Below, one piece after another: positions 1 to 10,430 of a stretch of DNA of 49,294 bases. The stretch spans positions 1 to 49,294 of the forward strand of contig JANXSD010000186.1 in NCBI GenBank assembly GCA_025352785.1. The letters are read 5' to 3'. The DNA is from Bacteroidota bacterium (lineage in GTDB: Bacteria; Bacteroidota; Bacteroidia; AKYH767-A; OLB10). The position numbers and the translations under genes are program-made. Each line of letters starts with the position of its first letter. Position 1 is the first letter of the stretch. The notes beneath the pieces were generated by a model. That model saw only the letters and a program-made list of their open reading frames with translations, did not search any database and had not been told where the DNA came from.

Positions 1-140
1 TCCAATCTACTTGTCCTTTTTCATCAATACTTCTTAAAAAAATAGTTCCGTAGGCAAAGGCTATGCAACGATTTTTTAAATCGTCTTGATAAAAAAATTA
101 CATCGCATCTTTGGACTAAAATATATTTGCAATTGGTATT
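1..140. mobile_element. Truncated MITE-like inverted-repeat element, copy 1
   Basis: This stretch is about 95% identical, in the opposite orientation, to 42462-42628, with small homopolymer-length and point differences. It ends at about 114-140 in a terminal repeat (GACTAAAATATATTTGCAAT followed by TGGTATT) that matches the termini of the other copy. The other terminus would lie about 20-25 bases left of the window edge, so this copy is cut by the window. It contains an internal A/T palindrome (ACGATTTTTTAAATCGT) and no open reading frame. It is non-coding and probably a non-autonomous transposable or dispersed repeat. The remaining bases, 141-357, are AT-rich and I see no gene or clear signal in them. 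Confidence 0.7.
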
Positions 141-357
141 ACTTTAAATTGTAATTTTTATTTACGACTTTCTTCTCTTATTATTTTATCAAGTGTAGCT
201 TATGTACTTCTGAAATACCCCAAATTTGATAGTGTACATTCAGGTGAACGATTAGAGATAATAAATACCTCCCCGCTACATCAATTGTGCAAAAAAAAAT
301 CAAAGTATAATCCCTGACAAAACAGAAGGTGCTAACTATTTAGCAGCGTTATATGAA

Positions 358-2892
358 TTAATTTTCAATAAAAAATTTCTTTACAACAGTTTTTTCTCCA
401 ATTAAAGTTTTGATTAAATATGTTCCGTTGTTAAGTGATGAACAACTAATTTTAAAATTATTTTTTCCAGGATTTGCTATTCCGAGTAATTTATTCACTA
501 TAATTTTACCAGATAAATCATAAATAACTATTTCCACTTTTGATGTATGTGATGATACAATTTCAATATTTAAAATGTCTTTTACAGGATTCGGATAAAT
601 TTTTTCATAAACATTTTCACTAATATTTTTAACATTCACTGATAATTGATCTAATGAAATTTTATATGCACCATGACCAAAAGTAAATGCTACCATATTT
701 CGATCAGAAGGTGAATATTCTAAATCAAAAACCATAACTGCCTCTGGTAATCCCGTATTATAAGCAGACCATGTTATTCCTTTATCAGGAGAAATAAATG
801 TTCCAAAATCACATCCTGCAATGATCGTATCTGTATGTAAAGGATCAATTGCTAAACAATGAAAAGGAATATTGGGCAATGTTGTGCTGATATCAATCCA
901 GGATGCTCCAGCATTTATAGATTTAAATATATGTCCGGTACCAAATCCTGAATAGATTAAGTATACTTCATCACTATTATTTGGATTTATAGTTATATCT
1001 CTTGGATATCTATTCGGCAATCCACTACTAATATCTGTAAATGTTGCTCCTCCATCAATACTTCGATAAACATGACTAGGTGAATTTTCGGGTGCTGTTG
1101 AACAATATAGAGAATCACTATTTGTATTTGAAACAGCAATTGAAATTATTTTATTCCCATTATCTAATAAAGCAGGCCCTATAGGATTCCATGTTCCTCC
1201 TTGATCGGTTGATTTTATTATTCCTTGAGCTCCACCATAAAGTATTAAATCATCGGATGGACTTAATACAAATGGGGCAATAAATGCAGTAGGATTATTC
1301 CCGGCTGGAGCAGATGGACTTGTATACGATTGAAAAAAGTTAAATCCTTGATCGTACGACGAAGAAATGTTTAAATATTGAGATGAAGCGAATTGAATGA
1401 GATCATCAAAAGGATCAATTGCATTAAAACTTCCATCGCCACCTAAAACAGCATCCCAATATAAAGTACCGTTGTATCGTTGTGTATTATGATCTTGCAG
1501 TCCTGCCAATGCAATTGTAGAATCAGTAGAAGAAACGGAGCCCATATACATTTGAGAAACATTGTATCCATCTATACAATCATAAAAAGTTTGCCCTAAA
1601 TCATCGGATCGAAACAAGCCAATATCTGTTAATGCATAAATTTTATTAGGCTCAAGTGGATTGGAAATTAATCCGTGAAAGTCAGACCAAATATTTGTTG
1701 CGGCAATTTGATTCATCGTATTCCCAGAGTCAAATGATTCAAACATATTAACCCCTCCGGCAAACACATGACTTGAGTCATTTGCAGCCATCATAAGACA
1801 ATGCGCATACCATCCTTGATACGAAACGATATTTGTTCCCCCTGTTAACATATTTGTCCACGTTGCTCCTTGATTTAATGAACGATAAATACCTACGGTA
1901 CTGAAACTATCAGCAACCATGCACATTACTACTTTAGGATTAAGAGGATATGTTGCAATAGAGATTCTACCTCCTTGTGTATTTGCAGGGAGTCCATTTG
2001 TAAGTATTGACCATGATGCACCACTGTTATTTGTTTTATATAATCCCTTATTGGCACTTGTTAAATTACCAACACCTGCATAAACAATATTGGTATCATT
2101 AGCATCCATTTCTAGATCCATCACCATTAATTGATGCAAAACATTATTCCACGATACTCCATTGTTAATAGATTTAAAAACACCTTCGGTAGTTGCAGCG
2201 TAAACAACATTTGGATTTTTAGGATTAATAATTACATCCCAAACACCTCTTCGTTGCTTATAATTCCAGTTGAGTGATTGTGTCCATGTAACTCCTCCAT
2301 CAATTGATTTTAATATTCCTATTCCATTACTACCTCTTGTTGTTCGTCTTACTAAACCATTTACAGACGACCCATAATCATAGGTTTCGCCAGTTCCGAT
2401 AAACATAATATTAGAATTTGTTGGATTAATAGCGATACTGCTAACTCCTAATACTGGAAATCCTGTGGGAATATTTGTCCATGCATTTGTACCTGTTCCA
2501 CCCGATGTTGATTTCCACAAACCGCCAGATGCTGCTCCCAGCCATACTATAGAAGTATCATTGGGATCTATTGCAATTCCAATTGTTCTTCCTCCACCAT
2601 TTACTGGTCCTATTGCTTGCCATTGACTAGAAGTTTGTACTACTTTACTTGAATTATTTAGAAAATTTGTTTTATAATAATCATACGCTTTTCCATATCC
2701 ATCCTCAGGAATATCTTTATCGGGATAGGCGCGGCTTTCGCTTAAGAAGCGTAATGATTCTAAGGCTTCAGTTTTTTCGCTTTTCTCTTCGTTATTTTTT
2801 ATTTGATGCGATGAACGAAATAAAAATAAAGCAGCGAACGATGCAATGCAAATTGAAATTAATGATCCAGTTAGTAAAATTCTATTTTTCAT
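358..2892 (-). CDS. T9SS-sorted Asp-box (BNR/sortilin-like) beta-propeller protein
   Basis: An 844-residue exported protein. The N-terminus is a short charged start followed by a hydrophobic stretch (about residues 5-25), a signal peptide or signal anchor. The body contains roughly ten Asp-box motifs of the form S-x-D-x-G-x-T-W, for example KSIDGGVTWT, YRSLNQGATWT, KSTDQGGTWN and YRSIDGGATFT. These are typical of sialidase/VPS10-sortilin-type propellers. The last 80 or so residues (from IYPNPVKDILN to KFFIEN) form a type A T9SS C-terminal sorting domain, so the protein is expected on the cell surface or outside the cell. Asp-boxes alone do not show sialidase activity and I see no catalytic triad, so the substrate is unknown. 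It is transcribed alone. A TAnnTTTG element (TAACTTTG, 2913-2920) lies 20 bases upstream of the ATG. Confidence 0.85.
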   Translation of the reverse strand: MKNRILLTGSLISICIASFAALFLFRSSHQIKNNEEKSEKTEALESLRFLSESRAYPDKDIPEDGYGKAYDYYKTNFLNNSSKVVQTSSQWQAIGPVNGGGRTIGIAIDPNDTSIVWLGAASGGLWKSTSGGTGTNAWTNIPTGFPVLGVSSIAINPTNSNIMFIGTGETYDYGSSVNGLVRRTTRGSNGIGILKSIDGGVTWTQSLNWNYKQRRGVWDVIINPKNPNVVYAATTEGVFKSINNGVSWNNVLHQLMVMDLEMDANDTNIVYAGVGNLTSANKGLYKTNNSGASWSILTNGLPANTQGGRISIATYPLNPKVVMCMVADSFSTVGIYRSLNQGATWTNMLTGGTNIVSYQGWYAHCLMMAANDSSHVFAGGVNMFESFDSGNTMNQIAATNIWSDFHGLISNPLEPNKIYALTDIGLFRSDDLGQTFYDCIDGYNVSQMYMGSVSSTDSTIALAGLQDHNTQRYNGTLYWDAVLGGDGSFNAIDPFDDLIQFASSQYLNISSSYDQGFNFFQSYTSPSAPAGNNPTAFIAPFVLSPSDDLILYGGAQGIIKSTDQGGTWNPIGPALLDNGNKIISIAVSNTNSDSLYCSTAPENSPSHVYRSIDGGATFTDISSGLPNRYPRDITINPNNSDEVYLIYSGFGTGHIFKSINAGASWIDISTTLPNIPFHCLAIDPLHTDTIIAGCDFGTFISPDKGITWSAYNTGLPEAVMVFDLEYSPSDRNMVAFTFGHGAYKISLDQLSVNVKNISENVYEKIYPNPVKDILNIEIVSSHTSKVEIVIYDLSGKIIVNKLLGIANPGKNNFKISCSSLNNGTYLIKTLIGEKTVVKKFFIEN

Positions 2893-2912
2893 AAAATATG
2901 TGTTTTAATATT

Positions 2913-2920
2913 CAAAGTTA
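2913..2920 (-). promoter_or_regulatory. Bacteroidota -7 promoter element for the Asp-box protein
   Basis: On the minus strand this reads TAACTTTG, an exact match to the TAnnTTTG -7 consensus of the Bacteroidota primary sigma factor. It is 20 bases upstream of the ATG at 2892. A weak TTGG lies about 18 bases further upstream. The call rests on motif and position only. Confidence 0.5.
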
Positions 2921-3129
2921 ATGTTTTTTGTTGGTTCCAATATACACTACTATTCATTCGAAAAATTAGGGATTATATTTCCATAAAAAGTGTATGGTCT
3001 TCCTAGATAAAAATTGTGAAAAAGATACTCTCTAAATATCTAAAAAGGAAAATAGATGATTTATATTTATTTGTTATTTATTTAAACGGTACTTTTCAAT
3101 ATAACAACGTAGTAATCATTAAAAATAAT

Positions 3130-3163
3130 AAAGCGGATTTGGTATAAAAACCAAACCCGCTTT
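3130..3163 (-). terminator. Hairpin terminator downstream of the Omp28-like gene
   Basis: AAAGCGG-TTTGGT pairs with ACCAAA-CCCGCTTT across a short A-rich loop. The hairpin lies 26 bases past the stop codon of the minus-strand gene that ends at 3189. The surrounding sequence is A/T-rich. The position and stem strength fit an intrinsic terminator. The rest of the 2893-3188 spacer shows nothing beyond the promoter element at its right-hand gene. Confidence 0.6.
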
Positions 3164-3188
3164 AAACAAGCATTATAAATAATAATTA

Positions 3189-5270
3189 TTATTTCGCAAC
3201 AACAATTCTTCTTACGAATGAATTATGTTTAGAATCAGAGATTGCGATATTATAGAATCCCGCAGCTAATCCTTTAACATTAAATTGCGATTTAGTGATT
3301 CCACTTTTTCCATCAATTTGTCTTAATTCAATTTTCTTTCCACTAGCATCCATCAATTGAATAGTAATTTTTTCTACGTCAGTAAGTGAAATTTCAACTG
3401 TAGCAACATCAGTTGCTGGATTTGGATAGACAACAATAGAATTGATGCTTTTGTTCATAGGATAAATTCCTGTTGCTGATTGAAGAACGAAGTTCCCAGC
3501 TTGTAACACTTGCTTAGATCCATTTGATTCTTGCAACCAACCCATCATCATTAAATCTGAAAATTCTTCTACAGAATTCTCCGTAGCATTATCAATAATG
3601 TTTGCTGTAAGTCCATCAATAGGTAGACGATAATTACCATTAAAAGTATACGTTACAGATACGGAATCCCATGCTCCTAATGCAATTGAACCTAACACCG
3701 TTCCATTTTCATCTGGCAACATTTTCTTCATTACATGATAAAATTCTGTTTCACCATTTGATTGAACATTCATGGTGGTTGTTCTTTCCGCAATAACTGC
3801 ATTTAACACAACGTTAGAGGAAGGAAAAAGAGGAGAGTATCTCACCATTGCTGAATAGGTTTTTGTTATTGTATCTGCGGTATATGTTCCAATCATTTTA
3901 TAAGCTGCAGGTACTGCTCTAGCAGATTGATAAAGCGCATACGTAAATGAATTCGCATTACCATCCCAACCGCCATCATTTTCCATTCTAGGAATAGAAT
4001 TGATAGCGTAATAAGATGATCTTCTATTAATCGTTTCAACAGTTGTGTAGGGATCACCATTCCCTGGGAAATTTTGTTGGTATTTAACCGACACAAATTC
4101 ATCTTGATTAATAGTATCCACTATCGAATGGAAATTTGCATTCCCTGGTTGACATGGAGGACACGTTGAACTAGTGAAAATCTCAAACAATGGAACACGT
4201 TGCTCAATTGAATATAAAATATTTAATGTTTTACTATAACTATCATTTGATGTATTTTGATCCGTATTAGTTCCGTTTAAGTTAGTTGCCTTACAGGAAA
4301 CATTGTATGCCCCTGGAATTGTTTCATTCCATGGAATACTATGCGTAAATGAATAACTCGTTAAAGGCGCAATTGAAATACCAGTAACATTATCAATCAC
4401 GGCAGATCCCCCATTTACTTGATAAACTAATGTTAATGATGTTATAGTAGATAATCCTAAATTTTTAATCGTTCCTGTAATCGTATTATTACCCCCTAAC
4501 AAATAGGGAGTTGTTGTTATATCTGAAACTGACAAATCATAGTCAGGTTGAGTTCCATAGTTGAATTCATAATAAGAATTATCGGCTGGAGTTGGATCGG
4601 CTGTAGTAGCTTGTGATGCAAGAGCTGGGGAACCAGCAACAGAGTACGCTGTTGTAGCGTTAACTTGTATTCCTGCCGAAACCAATGCTGTCGTAGCATA
4701 TCCACCTGTGCGCTCATCAACAATAAAAATTTTGTTTGTTGTTTCTTCTAAAACAATACTCCAATATGTATAGTTGGTTCCATTAGATGCTGTTGCACCA
4801 TATCCAAAAGAAGTAAACTCGACCCATAATTGACGATTTGGGCTACTTCCAAAAATTTTCGTTGCAACATTATCATTTGTTCCTTTACCTGCCAATCCCC
4901 AAATACAAACTGATTTATCAGGAATCAATGCGCTTGGCAATGCTGCCTTTGTATACGTTGGTGCTGCGAGTGCAGAAGCAACATCAAAAGTTAAAATGGC
5001 AGAAGATGAAACTTTAAATTGCGTTACGGCCACCCCATTAAAGGAAAAGCTGAAAGGAAGAGTTTGCGTTGCACTCCACGCTGGTGTTGCATTAGTTGGT
5101 CCGAGGATTGCTGTCCAATCGACTGGTAATCCACCCCCAACTGGATATTCAGGATCATTATTTAGGTTTCCTGGATTCTGCCCTGTTCCCGAGAAAGGCA
5201 AGTAATAATATTGTGCATTTGCAACCTGACTAATGCATATTAAAAGAAATAATTGTAATAGTTTTTTCAT
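3189..5270 (-). CDS. Omp28-like secreted protein with thioredoxin-type CPPC motif and T9SS domain
   Basis: A 693-residue protein. A classical signal peptide (MKKLLQLFLLICISQVANAQ) is followed by a beta-rich region and a CARDB/Ig-like segment (around residues 240-350, DLSVSDITTTPYLLGG). Next comes a domain starting near residue 360 with LFEIFTSSTCPPCQPGN, in which CPPC is a thioredoxin-like redox motif. Proteins with this arrangement are annotated as Omp28-related in the Bacteroidota. The last 80 or so residues (YPNPATDVATVEIS to RRIVVAK) are a type A T9SS sorting domain. The likely role is an extracellular or surface thiol-disulfide or adhesion protein; the substrate is not evident. A strong hairpin terminator follows the stop. 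The upstream spacer contains TATATTTA, one base off the -7 consensus. Confidence 0.8.
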   Translation of the reverse strand: MKKLLQLFLLICISQVANAQYYYLPFSGTGQNPGNLNNDPEYPVGGGLPVDWTAILGPTNATPAWSATQTLPFSFSFNGVAVTQFKVSSSAILTFDVASALAAPTYTKAALPSALIPDKSVCIWGLAGKGTNDNVATKIFGSSPNRQLWVEFTSFGYGATASNGTNYTYWSIVLEETTNKIFIVDERTGGYATTALVSAGIQVNATTAYSVAGSPALASQATTADPTPADNSYYEFNYGTQPDYDLSVSDITTTPYLLGGNNTITGTIKNLGLSTITSLTLVYQVNGGSAVIDNVTGISIAPLTSYSFTHSIPWNETIPGAYNVSCKATNLNGTNTDQNTSNDSYSKTLNILYSIEQRVPLFEIFTSSTCPPCQPGNANFHSIVDTINQDEFVSVKYQQNFPGNGDPYTTVETINRRSSYYAINSIPRMENDGGWDGNANSFTYALYQSARAVPAAYKMIGTYTADTITKTYSAMVRYSPLFPSSNVVLNAVIAERTTTMNVQSNGETEFYHVMKKMLPDENGTVLGSIALGAWDSVSVTYTFNGNYRLPIDGLTANIIDNATENSVEEFSDLMMMGWLQESNGSKQVLQAGNFVLQSATGIYPMNKSINSIVVYPNPATDVATVEISLTDVEKITIQLMDASGKKIELRQIDGKSGITKSQFNVKGLAAGFYNIAISDSKHNSFVRRIVVAK

Positions 5271-5387
5271 GTTATAATAATTGTTTGGTTTTACTAATGA
5301 TTTGTTGGTAAATATAAATAATAGTTTGAGCTTTTGAATGAATTATTCCAATCCTATTATTATTCTTGAATTAAGATGTGAATGCGA

Positions 5388-7172
5388 CTATTTTGCCTTT
5401 TTAGTGGTTACCATCTTTAACATCGCAACTTCATTTTCATTTAACATACGCCATCTGCCACGACCTAAATCCTTTTTTGTTAGGCCTGCAAACACTACAC
5501 GATCAAGTTTTCTAACATCATAACCCAAGTGTTCAAACATACGTCGAACAATACGATTTTGTCCGGAATGAATTTCTAAACCAACTTGTTTTTTATCACT
5601 CCCATCACCATCGTAAGCGATGTCATCAACTTGGATAAATCCTACTTCTTCCATCTCAATACCTTCAACTAATTTTTTCATGTCGGATACTTTTAAACTT
5701 TTGTCTAACTCCGCATGATAAATTTTTCGAACGTGTGAACTAGGATGTGTTAATGTTTTTGCAAGATCGCCATCATTTGTAAAAAGTAACAATCCAGTCG
5801 TGTTTCGATCTAATCTTCCAACAGGATAAATTCGTTCTTTACAAGCATTCGCGATAAGTTCCATCACTGTATGGCGTTGTTCTGGATCATCCATTGTGGT
5901 GATATAATCCTTCGGCTTATTCAACAAGAGATAAACATTTTTTTCATTGCGAATACGTTCTCCGTTATAACGAATATCATCGGTAGGATTTACTTTGGCT
6001 CCCAACTCCGTTACAACAATTCCATTCACAGTAAACAACCCTGCTTCAATCATGACATCCGCTTCTCTACGCGAACAAATTCCAGCCATCGATACAAAAC
6101 GATTCAAGCGAATTGGGCTTCCATCTGATGACGGTTCGCCAAAATAATCGGGAGTTTTACTTCGTGATTTCTTTGCTGATTTATCAAATGATCGTTTTGG
6201 ACGATCTTCTGTGTTATCAAACGATCGTGATGGCTTACTATCCTCATCAAACGATTTAAAATCATCCGACGGTTTTTTATCGAATGCTCGTTTTGGTTTT
6301 TCCTCACGATTTAAAGATGGCCGATCATCGCTTCTTGGTTTTGAAGGACGGTCGTCTCTTTCAAATGATTTTTTGGGACGATCATCACTTCCTGCTTTTG
6401 CTGGACGGTCATCTCTTCCAAATGATTTTTTCGGTCTTGCTTCCCGATTATAAGGTACGCGGGACCCTTTATCTGAACCGGCAGAACGATCGTCCTTCTC
6501 GAATGTCTTACGCGGACGATCATCGGATCCTCGTGCTTCTCTATCACTACTACTTGGTCGGGATGGGCGATCAGTACTTGCTCCTCGCGAAGGGCGTTCT
6601 GTTCTATCAAACGATTTTTTTGGTCGTTCTTCCCGATTATATGGAACACGAGAAGTTTTATCCGCTCCAGCTGATCGATCCTCTTTATCAAACGACTTAA
6701 GAGGGCGTTCATCACTCGATGCTCCTCTACTTCCTCGATTATCTCTATCGCTAGAGGGTCTGGAGGGACGTTCCTCTCTTGGAACTCTAGCAGGACGATC
6801 GTCTCCTCCTCCTTCGTTCGGACGACTATTTCGTGTAGGTTTTTCGTATGCTTTACGAGGGCGATCTTCACGAGAACCAAATGGTTTACGTTCTGGACGA
6901 TCAGCATCACCACCTTCTCTACGAGGGGGGCGAGCATCCTTATCAAAACCTCTTCCTGGTGCTCTGTCTTTTCTGTCGAATGAAGCGGGGCTTCTTCCAG
7001 AGGATTTACTGTCGGAAAAACTATCGCTTTTTGTTGTTCTTTTACGCGGACCTGAAGAAGCGTCTCTCTCCTTAAAATCACGACTTCCTGGAGCCTTACC
7101 TCTTGCTGCTGAAGTGTTTTCTCCTGTGGTCGTACGGGAAACTTTTCGACCAGGCTTATCTTGCCTTTTCAT
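5388..7172 (-). CDS. rluB: RsuA/RluB-family 23S/16S rRNA pseudouridine synthase with long disordered N-terminal extension
   Basis: 594 residues, against about 240-290 for an ordinary family member. The catalytic part starts near residue 354 with an S4 RNA-binding domain (IRLNRFVSMAGICSRREAD). The pseudouridine synthase domain follows, with the catalytic Asp in VGRLDRNTTG at about D455 and the family motif SGQNRIVRRMFEHLG near 536-550. Residues 1-350 are almost entirely Arg, Lys, Asp, Glu, Ser and Pro, built from DDRPxKSF-like units. They include a repeated block of about 66 residues (around 153-218 and 217-285) sharing DRSAG-DK-SRVPYNRE. The extension is probably a disordered RNA-binding tail, by analogy with RGG/DEAD-box tails. 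The subfamily (RluB, RsuA or RluE) cannot be fixed from sequence alone. The upstream element GACCTTTG is one base off the -7 consensus, about 20 bases before the ATG. Confidence 0.88.
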   Translation of the reverse strand: MKRQDKPGRKVSRTTTGENTSAARGKAPGSRDFKERDASSGPRKRTTKSDSFSDSKSSGRSPASFDRKDRAPGRGFDKDARPPRREGGDADRPERKPFGSREDRPRKAYEKPTRNSRPNEGGGDDRPARVPREERPSRPSSDRDNRGSRGASSDERPLKSFDKEDRSAGADKTSRVPYNREERPKKSFDRTERPSRGASTDRPSRPSSSDREARGSDDRPRKTFEKDDRSAGSDKGSRVPYNREARPKKSFGRDDRPAKAGSDDRPKKSFERDDRPSKPRSDDRPSLNREEKPKRAFDKKPSDDFKSFDEDSKPSRSFDNTEDRPKRSFDKSAKKSRSKTPDYFGEPSSDGSPIRLNRFVSMAGICSRREADVMIEAGLFTVNGIVVTELGAKVNPTDDIRYNGERIRNEKNVYLLLNKPKDYITTMDDPEQRHTVMELIANACKERIYPVGRLDRNTTGLLLFTNDGDLAKTLTHPSSHVRKIYHAELDKSLKVSDMKKLVEGIEMEEVGFIQVDDIAYDGDGSDKKQVGLEIHSGQNRIVRRMFEHLGYDVRKLDRVVFAGLTKKDLGRGRWRMLNENEVAMLKMVTTKKAK

Positions 7173-7403
7173 AATATTCGGTAATTGGAGGTCAAAGGTC
7201 GCAATAAATGTCGTAGAATATCCGATATTGACACCTCAATATCGGATTATAGGCACAAAATAAACGGGATGCTAGTTCTTCACACACAAACTCTAGAAAT
7301 GTAAAACATTGGTTTACTAAAAAATCAAGCGCATTTATTCTCTTCACGTAATAAAATCTTTCATTGCTCCATAATTTTCAACCGCTTATAAAATAATTTT
7401 ATC

Positions 7404-10012
7404 ATGAAAAAAAATTACAAAATTTTATTAGCATTATTAATTTCTTGTTTGTCTATCACTTAAAGTTTTGGGCAACAAAAGGATTATTGGAAAATGTTTT
7501 TTCCTGGATATATTCAAGAGGTTTATAAAGCCATTTTAGATAAAGAAGGAAATTTGAATCTAACATTAACAAATAAAATATATACACTTCCCGACAAATT
7601 TGTATCAATTGATAAATATGGAAAAATATTTACCAAATTAACACTAATGAAATTGCATTATTGCATTTTAAAGATAGTTTATTAAACAGGTACCTTGTAA
7701 CGTATAGTTACCCTAACTTAAACATACAAAAACTTAATGCATTAGGTGCTTTGATATGGAACAGTAGTATTCCCTTAGCCAATGCAATTAATTTTAATCC
7801 ATCTTTTTCAAACTCTATTTTAGAGCAATTCATTTCTGCTTCCCAATTTTTATTTACTTCAAGTGGGAAATTAATTATTGCAGGACAATTTCAATTGGAC
7901 ACCATAGCAGCGCAATTGGGGACACCGAGTACAAATATAATATTCATTGATAATACGACAGGAAATTTTATTAACGAATATTTGTCCTCTTTTTTCTATG
8001 ATCCGTATAACTATCATTTGCAAGAAGATTCCCTTGGTAATATTAACATTGTAGGTTACACGCGATATTCTTATGATTTTTATTTGGAGAAAATTTCACA
8101 AGCTGGAGTATTAATTACACACCGAATTTATGGGGATGCTAATGCAAATTTACAGAAACACTTTATAGTGCTTACCAAAAATTATATTTATTTAGCATTT
8201 ACGGATTCAGTAAATTATTTTAATGTATTTAAATCAAATAAAACTCAGCTTGATACTGTTTTTTATTCGACATGCGGTTTAAATCTATTTTTCGATAGTG
8301 ATTTATTTGATGCAACTGATTCGAATTTATTTATCTATTCTACCACTTATGGGTTATTCCAAAATTTCGATGCTAATGGTAGTCTTATTTGCACATCTCT
8401 TATTAACGGATATTTCGGAACCAAAGTAAGTTTGACCGATACTTCATGTTTTATCCTTGGGAATGGTTTAGAAAAAATGGACACAAATTGCAATTTCAAT
8501 TATTATAGTGATACTCTTGATCTGAATGCAAATTATATTGCTGCAACTATAAATCCATATTCTTACCATTCAAAAGATGTGGTTCCATTTGCTCATGGAA
8601 GCTATTTCTTAGGTGCATTAAATGGTAGTCTTGGAATATTAGGATTTGTTGATTCCTACAATAAAGATTTTTCAGGGAATGTTTTTTTCGATGCCAACAA
8701 CAATTGTGTGTTAGATACTAGTGATATTGGAATTCCCAATCAACTTATACAAGTTAATCCTCAAGGCAGCTTTATCTTTACTAACGAGAATGGATCATTT
8801 TCGAATTATTTAGATGCTGGAAATTATTCGTTAAATGTTCAACCATTTAATACTACATCAACTTTTTGTCCTCCTTCGATAGCTTTAAATATAATTGATA
8901 CTACACTAACCTACAGTGGAAATAATTTTGCTGTTCAAGATCAATTAGCAAATCTTCAGGATTTAAGTATTTCTATAAATCAATTTGTAGCTATTCCTGA
9001 ATATCAAACATTTGTTGATTTAACAGCAAGAAATGTTGGTCCTGTTGTTGCATCAGGAATAATTAAACTTACAATGGACTCTTCGCTATTCACTTTTAAT
9101 TATTCTTCTGTTCCTCCAGATTCCACTTCAGGAAGTAATTTTTTCTGGCATACAACTAATTTAGGGTTTTTAAATCAGTTTGGCGTTTTTGCTTATTTTT
9201 TAACTAATTCAAATGCAACTCCGGGAAATAGTTTTACTACAAGTGCTGAAATTATAAATATTAACGGCGAAACAAATTTGTCAAACAATATTGATATTTA
9301 TACAGGTAAAATTATTGGTTCTTACGATCCAAATGTAAAAACAGTTTATCCAAAAGGGTTGGGCGCAAATGGCGTAATTAGTCCGGTTGATACTCTTTTA
9401 AAATATAAAATTCAATTTCAAAATACAGGATCATATCAAGCATTTAAAATTGTTGTTACTGATACAATTGATCCGTCATTGGACATTTCTACATTTAAAT
9501 TACTATCAACAAGTCATAAATGTAAAATGTCATTTGCAGCTGCGAATGTTTTGCAATTTACATTTGAAGACATCAACCTTCCTGATAGCACAACGGATGA
9601 AATGTTAAGTCATGGTTTTATTAATTATAGCATTGAAACAAAGCGTGGTTTACCGTTGTTAACACAGATTAAAAAAAAAGCGAATATTTATTTTGACTTC
9701 AATGATCCTGTGATCACGAACGAAACATTAAATACCATTGATGTATTGAGTATGAAAGAAAATCCAAGCGAAATATTCTTAAAGATATTTCCAAATCTAG
9801 TATCGGATAAAATAAATCTTGTTACAAATAGTAAATTCAAAAAATTTAATGTAACAATTGTTGATTTACAAGGAAGAATAATTCAATCGGAAGTATTACA
9901 ATCAGAGAACGGAGTTTCATCGATGACTGTACAAAATTTACAAACAGGATTTTATTTGTTAAAAGTAGAAAGTGGAGCTTTTTCCCTTACACGATCATTT
10001 GTAAAAAAATAA
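7404..10012 (+). pseudogene. T9SS-sorted surface protein gene broken by a nonsense codon and a frameshift
   Basis: The frame opens at ATG 7404 with a signal peptide (MKKNYKILLALLISCLSIT), then meets TAA at 7461-7463 exactly at the expected cleavage region (it continues SFGQQKDYW). The same frame stays open to 7685. The downstream coding continues in the -1 frame. Both frames overlap from 7616, and restoring one A in the A5 run at 7622-7626 gives a continuous reading KYGKNIYQINTNEIALLHF, so a one-base deletion is the simplest explanation. From 7661 to 10012 the product resembles a cargo protein. It has an SdrD-B-like segment (NVFFDANNNCVLDTSD), a domain carrying GSYDPNVKTVYPKG as in many T9SS proteins (DUF7619-like), and a C-terminal sorting domain ending TRSFVKK. 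It is paralogous to the gene at 40162-42390. Two independent lesions argue for a pseudogene; a sequencing error could explain the homopolymer one. Confidence 0.8.
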
Positions 10013-10026
10013 TCCATCATATCATT

Positions 10027-10380
10027 TTAAGGATGAAAGGCTTCTTCGATATGAATGATTTCTGCAGAATTTCCTTTCATTACGATGGATATAATATCGA
10101 ATCTCGTTTCAAGATCCAAGTCTTGTGCTTCTTGATATGCCGCTGCTGCTTCGGCTAAAAAATCAATCTTTCGATGACCGACAGCCTCATCGGGTGACCC
10201 GAAATCGGAAGAACTTCGTGTCTTCACTTCAATAATAATTAAATAAGAGCCGAATAAAGCAATTAAATCTACTTCTAATCTGCCGAATCTCCAGTTTTGC
10301 TCCAGGATTGTATAATCCTTTTGTTCGAGGTATTCTCGAGCTAACTTTTCTCCGAAAGATCCAAACTCAATATGATTCAT
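10027..10380 (-). CDS. yraN: YraN/UPF0102 family putative endonuclease
   Basis: 117 residues, the usual size of this family. The conserved core is visible: GEKLAREYLEQKDYTILEQNWR at the start, then GRLEVDLIALFGSYLIIIEVKTRSS. This carries the E-x-D and E-V-K residues of a restriction-endonuclease-like (PD-(D/E)XK) fold. The biochemical role is not established for the family. It lies 50 bases downstream of the LD-carboxypeptidase gene on the same strand and is probably co-transcribed with it. It converges with the decayed gene to its left; only 14 bases separate the two stops, and no clear terminator hairpin lies between them. Confidence 0.88.
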   Translation of the reverse strand: MNHIEFGSFGEKLAREYLEQKDYTILEQNWRFGRLEVDLIALFGSYLIIIEVKTRSSSDFGSPDEAVGHRKIDFLAEAAAAYQEAQDLDLETRFDIISIVMKGNSAEIIHIEEAFHP

Positions 10381-10430
10381 TTAAAATTTTTTATGAAAAA
10401 TATTTTCAAATACTGTTGAGAATTTCTGAA

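Noticed and set aside
6284-7081. Long open frames on both strands inside the pseudouridine synthase gene (up to 256 codons)
   Set aside because: They arise from the biased repeat composition of the charged tail; they have no ribosome-binding context or recognisable domain and lie fully within a real gene.
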